From the NCBI RefSeq assembly GCF_905220365.1, contig NC_061127.1:1674001-1738000 (forward strand): DNA of 64,000 bases, read 5' to 3'. Below the pieces are notes generated by a model that made no database searches, had not been told where the DNA came from, and saw only the letters and a list, made by a program, of their open reading frames with translations. This DNA is from Vanessa cardui (lineage: Eukaryota; Arthropoda; Insecta; Lepidoptera; Nymphalidae). Position numbers and translations under genes: made by a program. Positions 1-9,916 of the stretch are shown here, piece after piece (position 1 is the stretch's first letter; each line of letters starts with the position of its first letter).

Positions 1-559
1 TAATCCGCAACACCAGACCTAATCTGTTCCTGTATCAAGCTGTTGGAAAAACAAGGCCCAGCTGGATCCAAAGCTGTGATTCTGGCAATTTTGGTACCAG
101 TGTTATTGTAAAATATTTCACCTGTATGACCCAAAATTTGGGCACCCAAGCTATGGCCAATACAGTGAATATTTTTAGACGATATTCCACCTTGCTCCAA
201 ACCTGTCAGCATTTGGGCCAAAGCTTTCCCAATATAGTAAACGTATTTGACGGATCTTTCGTAACTTTTAATGTGCCCTTGTCTGTCGTTTGTGTACGGG
301 GAATGGTCAAGAATAACTAAGTAGCTGTTTGGATAATTTCTGAATGTATCCCTAACACGTTCCTCTGTTTTCTTGTTAATGTTAGATTTGAATCCACCGA
401 CGAAGATCAGGAACTTTTTCGTTTTATCCAGTTCGTTGAGTGAAAGTATCCCCTTCGCTGCGTTGTCAATGGTGAATGTTTCGACGTCGTTCCTTGGGAA
501 ATCATAGAAGTATACATCTATGCCGCTGACATCCAAATTCAGTGTTCTATCGTGTTCAC
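1..559 (-). CDS. Lip1: pancreatic-type lipase, catalytic exon (partial, cut by window edge)
   Basis: Secreted neutral lipase or phospholipase A1-like protein of the pancreatic lipase family, expected to hydrolyse glycerolipid esters. The minus strand is open from a splice acceptor (poly-T then CAG at 562-560) to position 1, about 185 codons. It encodes YFYDF near the start, then the nucleophile elbow GHSLG and the acid motif DPAGPC. The catalytic His region lies beyond the window. The exon opens in phase 1, like Lip2 and Lip3. It aligns without gaps to Lip2 exon 2 (position 1 = 14,469; 559 = 15,027). By my count there are 14 base differences, only one of which changes the protein (Ser to Pro, just before KNIHCIGHSLG). 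No matching signal-peptide exon was found between 560 and 14,100. It may have been lost, lie undetected, or be supplied by the exon at 20,521. Not obviously a pseudogene. Confidence 0.85.
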
Positions 560-857
560 CTGCAAAAAAAATTACCTATATTAAATTAACATTCATAGAT
601 AGAACGATGTCAAGAATTGTATGGTTCGTTTTTTGTAGATACATTTTATTTCGTTTAAATTTATAAATACAATTGAGTTAGTCGCTTAAACAGTTATGAC
701 ATTTGTTTTGATCTTATCTCTTTACGTTATAAGAACACGTGGAAATATCCAATAAAGGCTCCATTGGAAATTTCAAAAGATATTAAAGTGCATAATCGTG
801 TACGCGAATAACCTAAATCATAATTTACATAGATTATGATAAAAATAATAGTTTATA

Positions 858-1449
858 TATCGTCTGTGTGTTTTTATTACAATTGTGCCAAAACTTTGAG
901 GAATTGTTCTGCGATTGTCAGAAGAGGTTCCTAGCTTAAAGAAAATAATTGTTTTTTTTTTATGTTTATCCTTCAGGTTTTGTGTAATTTTCTTTTAACT
1001 ATGCGAGCTATGATGAGTGGCTATTTTTTTTTATTTTATGTTTTTTTATTTTATGGTATAGGTTGGCGGACTAGCATATGGGCCACCTGATGGTAAGTGG
1101 TCACCATCACCCATAGACAATGACGCTGTAAGAAATATTAACTATTCCTTACATCGTCAATGTGCCACCAACCTTGGGAACTAAGATGTTATTTCCCTTG
1201 TGCCTGTAGTTGCACTGGCTCACTCACCCTTCAAACCGGAACACAACAATACTAAGTACTGTTATTTGGCGGTAGAATAACTGATGAGTGGGTGGTACCT
1301 ACCCAGACCGGCTTGCACAAAGCCCTACCACCAAGAAAAATAGGCTATTATTATATAAGAAAAAAACACCGGAGATGCATAAGACGTATGGCTTGTTTTA
1401 CGCGCTTTCCGTAGTGCAGCAGAAAAATATTTCCATTGCCTTAAGCCGG
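858..1449. other. 592-bp segment present only in duplication copy 1
   Basis: Flanked by GTTTATA on the left and GGTAACTATTGG on the right. These are separated by only 2 bp (15,326-15,327) in copy 2. It contains a SINE-A plus about 100 bp of unrecognised sequence ending in AAGCCGG. It is either an insertion in copy 1 or a deletion from copy 2. I see no clean target-site duplication. Confidence 0.75.
1022..1345 (-). mobile_element. SINE-A, near full length
   Basis: Begins with a T-rich run (A tail on the minus strand) followed by AGGTTGGCGGACTAGCATAT, and ends in CAAAGCCCTACCACCAAG. The core matches at least ten other copies in the window. Confidence 0.85.
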
Positions 1450-1783
1450 GGTAACTATTGGTATATTTTTTTATAATATATCAAAAGTGCTTATTAAATG
1501 TCTTAGTAATATCAATAATTAATTATTTAAAAAATCGTAATAAAAAAAATACGTGTAAATATAACACATTTGAACTGAGAGGTTTTATGAAGTATTTCTT
1601 ATTCTTATGGACGGAGGGTTCAAAATTGACGAATGGCCTTGAGCACTTGTCCTGTATTTTCATTGAATTGTATGTGATACGGCTTTGACTTCTTGCATAT
1701 TTACATGACAATATGTTAATGAATTATGCGACGAATGTTTCAGTAAATCAAAATCAAAATATTATTTATTCATATAGACTTAA

Positions 1784-1839
1784 TAACATGACGATTCAAA
1801 AGTATATTCATAAGAATATACTTTTGAATCGTCATGTTA
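1784..1839. repeat. Perfect palindrome, 26-bp arms, 4-nt loop
   Basis: The arms at 1,784-1,809 and 1,814-1,839 are exact reverse complements around the loop ATAA. Duplication copy 2 (near 15,655-15,690) has only the right arm. The left arm therefore arose in, or was removed after, the duplication. Confidence 0.95.
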
Positions 1840-1844
1840 CAATG

Positions 1845-2104
1845 ATTTTTTTTAATGGAATAGGTTGGTGGACGGATATATGGGCCACCTGATAATAAGT
1901 GGTCACCATTATCCATAGACAATGACGCTATAAGAAATATTAACTATTCTTTACATCGTCAATGCGCCACTAACCTTGGGAACTAAGATGCTATGTCCCT
2001 TGTACGTTTAGTTACACTGGCTCACTCACCCTTCAAACCGGAACACAATAATACTGCGTACTGTTGTTTAGCGGTGGAATATCTGATGAGTGGGTGGTAC
2101 CTAC
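1845..2104 (-). mobile_element. SINE-A inside family E
   Basis: Diverged SINE-A (GGTTGGTGGACGGATATATG ... GGTGGTACCTACCCAGACGG) lacking the distal head. CAATG occurs on both sides and may be a short target-site duplication. Confidence 0.8.
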
Positions 2105-2449
2105 CCAGACGGGCAATGCTACAAGTTGTTCGAAAAGTAGATTCCGACAAGAACCGACAAGAAAGTCAGTAGTTATTTATACTCCAATATTTTAATACCA
2201 GAGTATCTCAACAAACCAGAGTAACTCATTCCAAAATTGTTGACTTTAAACACATAACTAACAAAGCCAAGTAACTGGCTTTAAATGTTCCAATATCAAA
2301 ATATATTTTCTAAGGGTCTTCCCCTTTTTCCAAATAAGAATATATACTTTCAACACTAAGCACGAAGTCTTTGTTGACGGGGTTTGAACCTACAGTCATT
2401 GTTTATTATACACGTGTTTAAACTATCATGCCATATCGGCTGTATATAA

Positions 2450-3743
2450 TCTATACTTATAATAAATCTGTAGAGATGTCAATTCTGTACATGAAATATT
2501 TTTACAAAATAACTATCAGGGGGTGATCAGGGGTCGATACTGATGGCAAAAATGCAATCAGTAAAATTTTTGTCTGTCTGTCCATATAACCGTTATAGAA
2601 ACAAAAACTACTCGACGGATTTTAACGAAACTTGGTGCAATTATTTTTCATACTCCTGAGCTGGTTATAGTATACTTTTCATCGCGTTAAAGTCCATAGG
2701 AGCAGAGCAGTGAAGGGAAATGTCTGAAAAACGGGAGAAGTTACCCCATATTTTGAGCTTCCGTCGCGTGTTTAGCCTTAATGGTTAAAGCTACACAGAA
2801 ATCATGTACTACGAAAATGTTCTCCTTAAAATTATACAAAAAATATCCCATGACAGCCTATGTCTATCTTTTATGGTTGACTCACAATAACACGTGTCAC
2901 TCCCAATAGCGTAGTAATTCGAAGCTTTCTGATTATATTTGTCTATTCCTACGATTATAACACTCTCAATCATGCCAAATTACAAAAGTTAACAGTATTA
3001 ACTATTTCATAAAAAAAAATCATAGAAATCGGTATAGAAACACCAAACTTATACATAAAATACGCTAATAATAAAGCTATCGCACGTCAGTACTAAATCT
3101 ATACTATTATATAAATCTCTTGAGTCTGTCTGTACACTTATTTTTGTCGTAATTCGTCATAACTGTGTTCTTTGACTGACTTAATTTTTACCATTTTTGA
3201 AATTTTTGTGTGTCTGTATCTTTATAAAAATTGGCATACATGAAAAACACGTACTTGCGCAAATCATAGGCGATCTATATATACAAAAGTATATATAGGT
3301 AGCCAAAAGGATGTTTTTGTATGTGTGTCATCGATAAACTCAGAAACTATTTGATCGATCATTATGAAAATTATAATTCGTCTCTATACTAAGCATGATC
3401 TGATTTGACCCAGAATAGATCTCAAACGCTATTTACTGTTGAAATAACTCTTTAGCAGTAAACAGCATATAACCGAAATCTTTACATAGTATAAAACAAA
3501 GTCGCATTTTCTGTCCCTATGTCCCTTTGTACGCTTAAGTCTTTAAATTAAAGAATTTCGATGCGGGTTTCTTTAATAGATAGCGTGAATCGAGGGGAAT
3601 GTTTGTGTATATAATACATGAACATAATAGTAAAGAAACACTGATCATTTTAGAAGTTTGCAATGTGATGTCGTAAATAAACAAATTCTGTAGTATATTT
3701 AGTATCAGTATTGCACCCGGGCGAAGCCGGGGCGGGTTGCTAG
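2450..3743 (+). mobile_element. Non-autonomous Helitron with two 5' termini
   Basis: Starts with TCTATACTTAT after an A and ends in a hairpin (CCCGGGCGAAGCCGGGGC) followed by GGGTTGCTAG, with a T after it. This is the A|TC...CTAG|T layout of Helitrons, which make no target-site duplication. A second 5'-like terminus, TCTATACTATTATATAAA, lies at 3,098. The unit may be two Helitrons sharing one 3' end or an end-bypass chimera. No Rep/helicase coding sequence is visible. It abuts the end of the lipase segmental duplication. Confidence 0.8.
3275..3298. repeat. Small palindrome in the Helitron
   Basis: CTATATATAC (3,275-3,284) pairs with GTATATATAG (3,289-3,298) around AAAA. Low complexity, so possibly chance. 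Confidence 0.6.
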
Positions 3744-3876
3744 TTGATTATATAAAAAATCTTTTGAAGTTTTTTTTTCAACTTATATTTTCCAATTAAA
3801 AAGGTAATTAATTTATTCCACGCGACCTAACATGAATCTAGCTAACATGTAATTTCTATTCCGACTTCAAACAGCT

Positions 3877-3945
3877 CGATCACGTATAACAGCTTAAAAC
3901 GGTACGTGGCCTGGTTCATATTTGTGATCAACGAATGTTAAATCA
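3877..3945 (+). repeat. Family H fragment
   Basis: GATCACGTATAACAGCTTAA matches the head of the better copies at 5,347 and 7,661, then diverges. Confidence 0.5.
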
Positions 3946-4289
3946 TGGTAATCATTAAAACATCTTTATAATTTAGTACCTACATAGTGCACTATTCGAG
4001 CATGCATGATTACTGCAAGCATTCATTTAAGTGTTTATAGAAGTTCCACGTAGCATCTATTGAGATATCTTGTAACGTGGAAATAATATGATATATGTTT
4101 TAAAGTATAGGTAGATACATGCAAAACGACCATATCTAGGTACCCATAGATATTAGAAATATAAACTAATCCTTACATCGCAAATGAACCACCAACCTTT
4201 GGAACTAAGGTTAGCTCTTGATAAATCCAGTGAGTTGTGAGTTCATTTTATACTGGCTAACTCACTTCACTCACAAAACTAAGTGTTAC

Positions 4290-4569
4290 TGCCTGTAAAT
4301 ATCCCACTTCTGAAATAAGGCCTCCTCTCACTTTGAGGAGAAGGTTAGGAGCATGTTCCACCAAGCTGCTCCAATGTGGGTTGGTAGATATATGTACATG
4401 TAATTTCGTTAAAATTGGCAGGTTTTCTCACGATGTTTCCCTTCACCACCGAGTTCAAGATGAATTAACATAAAATAAGAACATAAAAATTTAGTGGTGC
4501 CTACCTGGGTTTAAACCCGCAATCATCAGTTAAGATGAAAGCGTTCTAACCACTAGGCCATCTTGGCTC
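4290..4569 (-). mobile_element. SINE-B (old copy)
   Basis: On the minus strand it starts with a tRNA-like head (A-box-like TGGCCTAGTGG, B-box-like GGTTTAAACCC) and ends near CAGTGGG/TTTACAGGC-type sequence. More diverged than other copies. Confidence 0.8.
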
Positions 4570-5346
4570 AAATGATGATCACGGTGTTGCACCTCACAAC
4601 CAAGTAATATTAAATTTAAGAAGCATTTTAAATTTCAATTTAAGTTAACTGCGAGTTTTGATTTTATTCTAAAAGCATCGCCTAACTAATTAATTACCTG
4701 TCTTACTCATTATATTTTAAGTTAAGATAATGATTTACTTCTAACCTATTTACTTGGACATGGTTAGTGGGCAAATCTGTTCCCGACACAGGTCCACTTC
4801 ATAATTCTACGAAATCGTCTAAACACAGCCATTTACCAAACTCCGCAAAATATTTTATAAACCCATCCGGGTCTCAAACCCAGTACCGTATCTGCAACCT
4901 AATAACTGACCACTAGAACAATAAGACAGTTCAAAATTGATAAAAAAACAAATAAATTATTTTCGATGATTCTTTCATAATAATTTTCGAAAATATTAAA
5001 AATCGGGGACGATTTTAATCATAACTACTTCTTTAAAACAATTAAATGTATACAAAACTACAATATTTAATTTGATTACTATTCAATACATAATATCTAT
5101 TAACACTATTTAGTTATTTAATTAAGTACAGATTTCTTTCTTCCAAACATAATTGATCTATCAATGGAAAGAAGACACTATTGTTTTATTAATCACCTCC
5201 TCCACAACTTTTATAGACCAAGCCTTAACGTTACTATATTGCTAGAACGTTGACAATAACAAAAAATGTTGTTTATTTAATTAATTTCTCATTGTTTCTT
5301 TAAACAGTCGCTAGCACATGATATCTGTTCTAGATAGGAAGTGGGT

Positions 5347-5433
5347 TGATCACGTAATACAGCTTAAAACTGAACGTGCTTCACTCCGCGCTGACGCTTA
5401 GTAAATGTCTCTGATTTCAAAAAAAATACTTTT
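5347..5433 (+). repeat. Family H repeat
   Basis: Starts TGATCACGTAATACAGCTTA and ends GATTTCAAAAA. It shares order and spacing with 7,661-7,748 (AATCACGTATTGCAACTTAA ... GATTTCAAAAC). Class unknown. Confidence 0.6.
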
Positions 5434-5762
5434 CATTAAACGAAGTATGCAATTTATAAAAAGTTACTTTTGTTGCAATTTATATATTACTTAAGCTTTT
5501 ATTGAACTAAATAGATCGTAATTTTTGAAGACATATTTTTGTTTATTGAAGAAGAATTATAGTAACTTAATATTTTCGAAATTATAAATATCCCATATTT
5601 TTAATTTAATCTCATGAAAATTCCAAATTTCACTCAAACCCTCAGATATCCGAAAATCCACAACTGCGCAAATTCTAAGACATTTTCTGCCTCGACAACC
5701 AATCTGTGGAATCATCCTTCACCGGTAGTTTTTCCGAACTGATACGACCTGGGAACCATAAT

Positions 5763-6026
5763 GATTTTACTTGGTGGTAGGGCTTTGTGCAAGCCAGTCC
5801 GGGTAGGTACCACCCACTCATCAGATATACCGCTAAACAACAGTATGAAGTATTGTTGTGTTCCGGTTTGAAGGGTGATTGAGCCAGTGTAACTACAGGC
5901 ACAAGGCACATAGCATCTTAGTTCCCAAGGTTGTAAGGAATAGTTAATATTTCTTGCAGCTTCATTGTCTATGGGTGATGGTGACCACTTACCGTCAGGT
6001 GGCCCATATGCTCATCCAAATAAAAA
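5763..6026 (+). mobile_element. SINE-A
   Basis: TTGGTGGTAGGGCTTTGTGC at the head, GGTGGCCCATATGCTCATCC then AAATAAAAAA at the 3' end. It lacks about 25 bp around the GTTGGTGGC segment present in other copies. Confidence 0.85.
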
Positions 6027-6459
6027 ACCATCAAGAAAAGAGCCAACATGTTTTTACACCCCGACAATGCAACCTGCAAAACGGTGTTGCAGATGTCCAT
6101 GGGCGGTGATGGTCACTTTCCATCAGGTGAGCCTCCTGTCCGTTTATCATACAAACAAAATAATAATTAAACTCTTTGCAAACATAATAAAACCAGTCGA
6201 GTAGTTTGTGATAAATTCTCGCGCCCATATAACACGCAAGGCAACAAAAACCCTTCCTCTGTAAGTCGTTTAAAAACAATTAACACGACAAAATGTTTTG
6301 TTAAAGTGTTCAACTGCTGTGTACACATTTTTCATTGCGTGAAAAGATTTATATTTTTCATTACACATAGCATATTATTAACAGATTCGTATTATGTATA
6401 AAACCTAATAATATTTTAAATATGAAAATAATGCTGTCTGTCTTTCAACTTTACACGCT

Positions 6460-6973
6460 TAACAGTCTTTAAATTTCCCACTACTGGGCTCAAGCCTCCT
6501 CTCCATTTGAGGAGAAAGTTCGGAACATATTCTATTATGGTGGACACACGTGTAGTAGAATTTCCTTTAAATTAGACACAGTTTCCTTTTTTTATGGTAT
6601 AGGTTGGTGGACAAGCATATGGGCCACCTGATGGTATGTGGTCACCATCACCCATAGACAATGACGCTGTTAGAAATATTAAGTATTTCTTACATCGTCA
6701 ATGCGCCACCAACCTTGGGAACTAAGATGTTATGTCCCTTGTGCATGTAGTTACACTGGCTTCCTCACCCTTCAAACCGGGTGTGTCCCGGTTTGAATAC
6801 TGAGTACTGTTGTGTTATGTTATGTCCTCACGATGTTTTCCTTCACTGCCGAACACGAGATGAATTATAAATAGAAATTAAGCACATGTATATTCTGTGG
6901 CGCTTGCCTGAGCTTGAACCCGCAATTATCGGTTAAGATGCACGCGTTCTAACCACTGAGCCATTTCGACTAT
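6460..6973 (-). mobile_element. SINE-B split by SINE-A
   Basis: The SINE-B halves 6,460-6,582 and 6,833-6,973 join in the usual order (TAGACACAGTTTCC | CCTCACGATGTTTTCC). The tRNA-like head is at the right end (minus strand). SINE-A occupies the middle. Confidence 0.85.
6583..6832 (-). mobile_element. SINE-A nested in SINE-B
   Basis: T-run followed by ATGGTATAGGTTGGTGGACA, ending early at ACTGAGTACTGTTGTGTTATG, so its head is truncated. It inserted after the host SINE-B. Confidence 0.8.
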
Positions 6974-7321
6974 AACCCGTTGAACCGATTTAGTCGAATC
7001 TGGTATGCAGATATTTAGTATGTAATATTGTAAAGTACATTTATTATTTCGATAAACTAAAGTCCATGTAGACGCAGACACAGGAAAAAGCCAGTTACAT
7101 ATATAGCTATAAAGCTACCGCACACTTGGTGAAAAAATGACAAGGATGATTGGCTACTAACACTCAATTATCAATACTAGGGTTAACTATTTAAATATGA
7201 TTAAAATTCTATCAAAACAGTTACAAGCCCAAGCGCAAGCATCGCACGGGAACGCTCAAACGTGTACGCAGCTACGCGTGGGCAGATCGAAAAGCAGCAC
7301 ATTTACGCGCATTAATATTCT

Positions 7322-7532
7322 ACATTATTCTGATCTCAATGTAAGTAGCTAAAGCACTAGTGTTATGGAAAATCGAAAGTAACGACGGTACCCCAAACAC
7401 CCAGACCCAAGACAACATAGAAAGTCAGTGAAATTTGTGTACATCGCCTCGGCGCGGAATCGAACCCGATATCTCGGAATGGCGTACCCATGAAAACCGG
7501 TGTACACACCACTCGACCACAGAGGTCGCGCA
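7322..7532 (-). mobile_element. SINE-C
   Basis: On the minus strand: GACCTCTGTGGTCGAGTGGT (A-box-like) and GGGTTCGATTCC-type B box, then a body ending near AGCTACTTACATTGAGATCA. A closely similar copy lies at 27,981-28,219. Confidence 0.85.
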
Positions 7533-7535
7533 AGG

Positions 7536-7572
7536 GTTCGCGTACGCGTACGTATCGTGTACGCGCGTACAA
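7536..7572. other. CpG/TACG-rich palindromic patch
   Basis: Contains the self-complementary strings CGTACGCGTACG and GTACGCGCGTAC within 35 bases, unusual in this AT-rich DNA. It lies just outside SINE-C. Function unknown. Confidence 0.5.
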
Positions 7573-7660
7573 AGCCTAAGCAAACATGTTTTGCCTAACT
7601 CTCCGCTAGAAGTGCTATACAGACTTTAAAGGATATACTAGATATATTGTAGATGTACAG

Positions 7661-7748
7661 TTTAATCACGTATTGCAACTTAATATCGAACGTGACTAGC
7701 TGTACGCTAACGTATAGTGATTGTGTATTTTGATTTCAAAACATTTTA
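7661..7748 (+). repeat. Family H repeat
   Basis: Same order of motifs as 5,347-5,433: AATCACGTATTGCAACTTAA, GAACGTGACTAGCTGTACGC, TTTTGATTTCAAAAC. Confidence 0.6.
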
Positions 7749-7954
7749 TTATTCTGCATGTAACACCAATATATTTAGTGTTACGCGATATTTTAATGTA
7801 AAATATCAATAATTGGGGCGACTGGGGTAAGATCGACTCGTTTGCTCAATAATGCTCTTTTATGCAGTCTTTCTTTCTCCACTTTGCGGTTCCCTCCCGA
7901 TTCCCGTATGGTTCTTCCTCAGCTCGAATGGTATATAATTAGTTTCAATATTTT

Positions 7955-7990
7955 ATTATATTAACAAAAATATATTTTTGTTAATATAAT
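7955..7990. repeat. Perfect loopless palindrome, 18-bp arms
   Basis: 7,955-7,972 is the exact reverse complement of 7,973-7,990 (centre AAAAATATATTTTT). With one mismatch, pairing extends outward a further 5 bp on each side. Confidence 0.9.
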
Positions 7991-8042
7991 GAAATAAGGT
8001 CTTAATGTAAATCATTCTTGATCATCATTACATATTATAAAA

Positions 8043-8270
8043 TAAAGTCGCCCACCGCTGTATGTCCGTATGTATGTTTATTTCTTTAAAATACAGAAAG
8101 TAATATAATATATTATAAAAATTAGAGAAAGGTTTTTTTTTTATATGATACATAGACAATATAGTAAAGGAACACTGATAACGACTGAAAATCTGATAAC
8201 GTTGTAAGACATTCTGTAGAATATCGCTCGTATTTAAATAAACTTTTATTATTACGGTAAAAACATTCCA
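8043..8270 (+). mobile_element. Truncated Helitron-like fragment
   Basis: ATAAAGTCGCCCACCGCTGT ... ATAGTAAAGGAACACTGATA follows the same motif order as the 3' half of the Helitron at about 3,490-3,720 (AACAAAGTCGC ... TAGTAAAGAAACACTGAT). It lacks the terminal hairpin and CTAG. Confidence 0.55.
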
Positions 8271-8400
8271 AATAAATTAAAGAAATGAATTTATCATTTT
8301 ATTTTACTCCATATTCTTTTCTTTTCATTTATAAACCTTAAGGGTTAAACATTATGATAGGCTGTATGCTATCAACTCAACCTCAACTGAATACATTAAA

Positions 8401-8700
8401 ACAACGACAACAGCCTGTAAATTCTCACTGTTGGGCTAAAGGCCTCCTCTCCCTTTTTAAGGAGAAGGTTTGGAACATATTCCACCACGTTGTTCCAATG
8501 CGGGTTGGTGGAATACACATGTGGCAGAATTTCTATGAAATTTGTCACACGGAGGTTTCCTCACGATGTTCTCCTTCACCGCTGAGCACGAGATGAATTA
8601 TAAAGACAAATTAAGCACATGAATCAGCGGTGCTTGCCTGGGTTTACCCGCAATCATCAGTTAAGATGCACGCGTTGCAACCATTAGGCCATCTCTGCTC
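8401..8700 (-). mobile_element. SINE-B
   Basis: CAACGACAACAGCCTGTAAA at the tail side, ATTAGGCCATCTCTGCTC at the head side. Near full length, with the tRNA-like head on the minus strand. Confidence 0.9.
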
Positions 8701-9489
8701 AAATGAATACATTAAATAGTCTGTAATAGCAGTGAAATAAAAGAATTATTTCATATAGTCATGGTCATTTACTTCAATTAGTAAATGTAATAAGCCGTAA
8801 CCGTAGTATGCGATAAAAGCGGAGTTAAGTAGTTCTTCTTAATTTAACAGTCTTAAAATAAAATAAAATTCTTTATCGATAAAAAACACGAACGGCTACA
8901 TCTAGCAATAATTACAGTAAGTGTATAAACAAGTCAGGACATGTCGCTCCCTGTAAGGAGCGTCCGAATTACACGCGTCTTTTCATTTTTGGCCAATGTC
9001 CTGCCGAACTTCATAATCGGTTCCAACCGCTCCGCCCAGCACTATTTCAAATATATTTAACTAAAATGTTTTATACTCCTTACTATTCATAGCGGGCAAT
9101 AATTAATACATACTATCAGGACAGTCATATATGCACTAGCCTTTATATTTAAATACGGTCGATAGCAAAGTCTATTTAGGTCATTAACCTAACATGATAT
9201 GCAAAGAAAGAAAAATTATTATGTAGTGATAACTTCCTAACTCCGGAATACAATTTTGTTCAGTTTACTATTAAAATGGAAGGAATGGAATTTATACAGG
9301 TGACGCGCACCTAACTCGCCGCTTATTACTTTTACATACACATAAAGCTGTGTAACATCATGTAGCGCGCGGCTAGCCGTCGCGTGTATATTCTCTTTCA
9401 AATTGCAGTCGCGCCCAGCTGTAATAAGATCTTCACCAAAGATCTACATTTAGGATATTCCAAAGGAAGTTAGAAAAAGATAAATAAAC
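8701..9489. other. Stretch without recognised feature
   Basis: AT-rich sequence with two GC-richer patches. Around 8,940-9,040 there is a small hairpin, CGCTCC/GGAGCG. The other patch (9,300-9,425) contains GCGCGCGG. No exon or repeat was assigned. Confidence 0.4.
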
Positions 9490-9700
9490 CTTAAATTTAC
9501 GTATTAATATTATTAGCGTGTTGTATTTCATGAGTTTTACTAATAACTCAGCTATATTGTGCACTGTTAAGATTTGTTGATAAATATAAACTATTTATAA
9601 TACAATTCTATTACACTAAACTGCCTATTACCACTTACCACCTACTTTACTGTCAAAATCTCTATAACATTTTTGTCGATGTCATAGATTCATCAAGCTC
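9490..9700 (+). repeat. Family G repeat
   Basis: AATAACTCAGCTATATTGTG is followed by AT-rich sequence and TCTATAACATTTTTGTCGAT. The same ordered blocks recur at 58,060-58,290 and 63,460-63,760. Unclassified. Confidence 0.6.
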
Positions 9701-9869
9701 GGTCGAGACCAATGATATATTCAGTCGCATCAAAATGTTGTCAAATGTATGTTAAAGTTTAAGTTTGGCTTTTCTCCACTTATGATTAAAATAAGCATAG
9801 GAAATTACATCGTAATTGGTTATGGCACTTACTAGCCTCTGCATTTGCAACACTAACTAGCTGCTGATC

Positions 9870-9916
9870 TACATAGTTTAAACCCAAGACCTATTGTCTT
9901 GGGTTTAAACTATGTA
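9870..9916. repeat. Perfect palindrome, 21-bp arms, 5-nt loop
   Basis: 9,870-9,890 pairs exactly with 9,896-9,916 around CTATT. The arm contains GTTTAAACCCAAGAC. Confidence 0.95.

Larger units (their letters stand above)
1742..2200 (+). repeat. Family E repeat interrupted by SINE-A
   Basis: The left half (1,742-1,844, tail-like AAATCAAAATCAAAATATT) and the right half (about 2,105-2,200, with AGTAGATTCCGACAAGAACC) form one family E unit like the uninterrupted copy at 16,862. SINE-A sits between the halves. The same nested arrangement occurs at 15,622-16,050, so the nesting predates the segmental duplication. Confidence 0.75.
1..2447. repeat. Segmental duplication, copy 1 (partner 14,469-16,290)
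   Basis: The sequence from the left edge to about 2,447 is near-identical to 14,469-16,290: lipase exon, upstream intron and the same nested repeats. Two large differences exist. Copy 1 has 592 bp at 858-1,449 where copy 2 has 2 bp. Copy 1 also has about 31 extra bases at the palindrome at 1,784-1,839. Similarity ends just before a Helitron that begins at 2,450. The duplication continues leftward out of the window. Confidence 0.9.
3744..5762. other. AT-rich non-coding stretch
   Basis: No open reading frame or exon is supported here. It holds one old SINE-B (4,290-4,569) and two family H fragments (about 3,877 and 5,347). The rest is AT-rich sequence with nothing recognisable. Confidence 0.6.

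Noticed and set aside
5965..6279. Open frames on both strands around 5,675-6,279
   Set aside because: They fall within a SINE-A copy and its flank, and none shows protein-family features.
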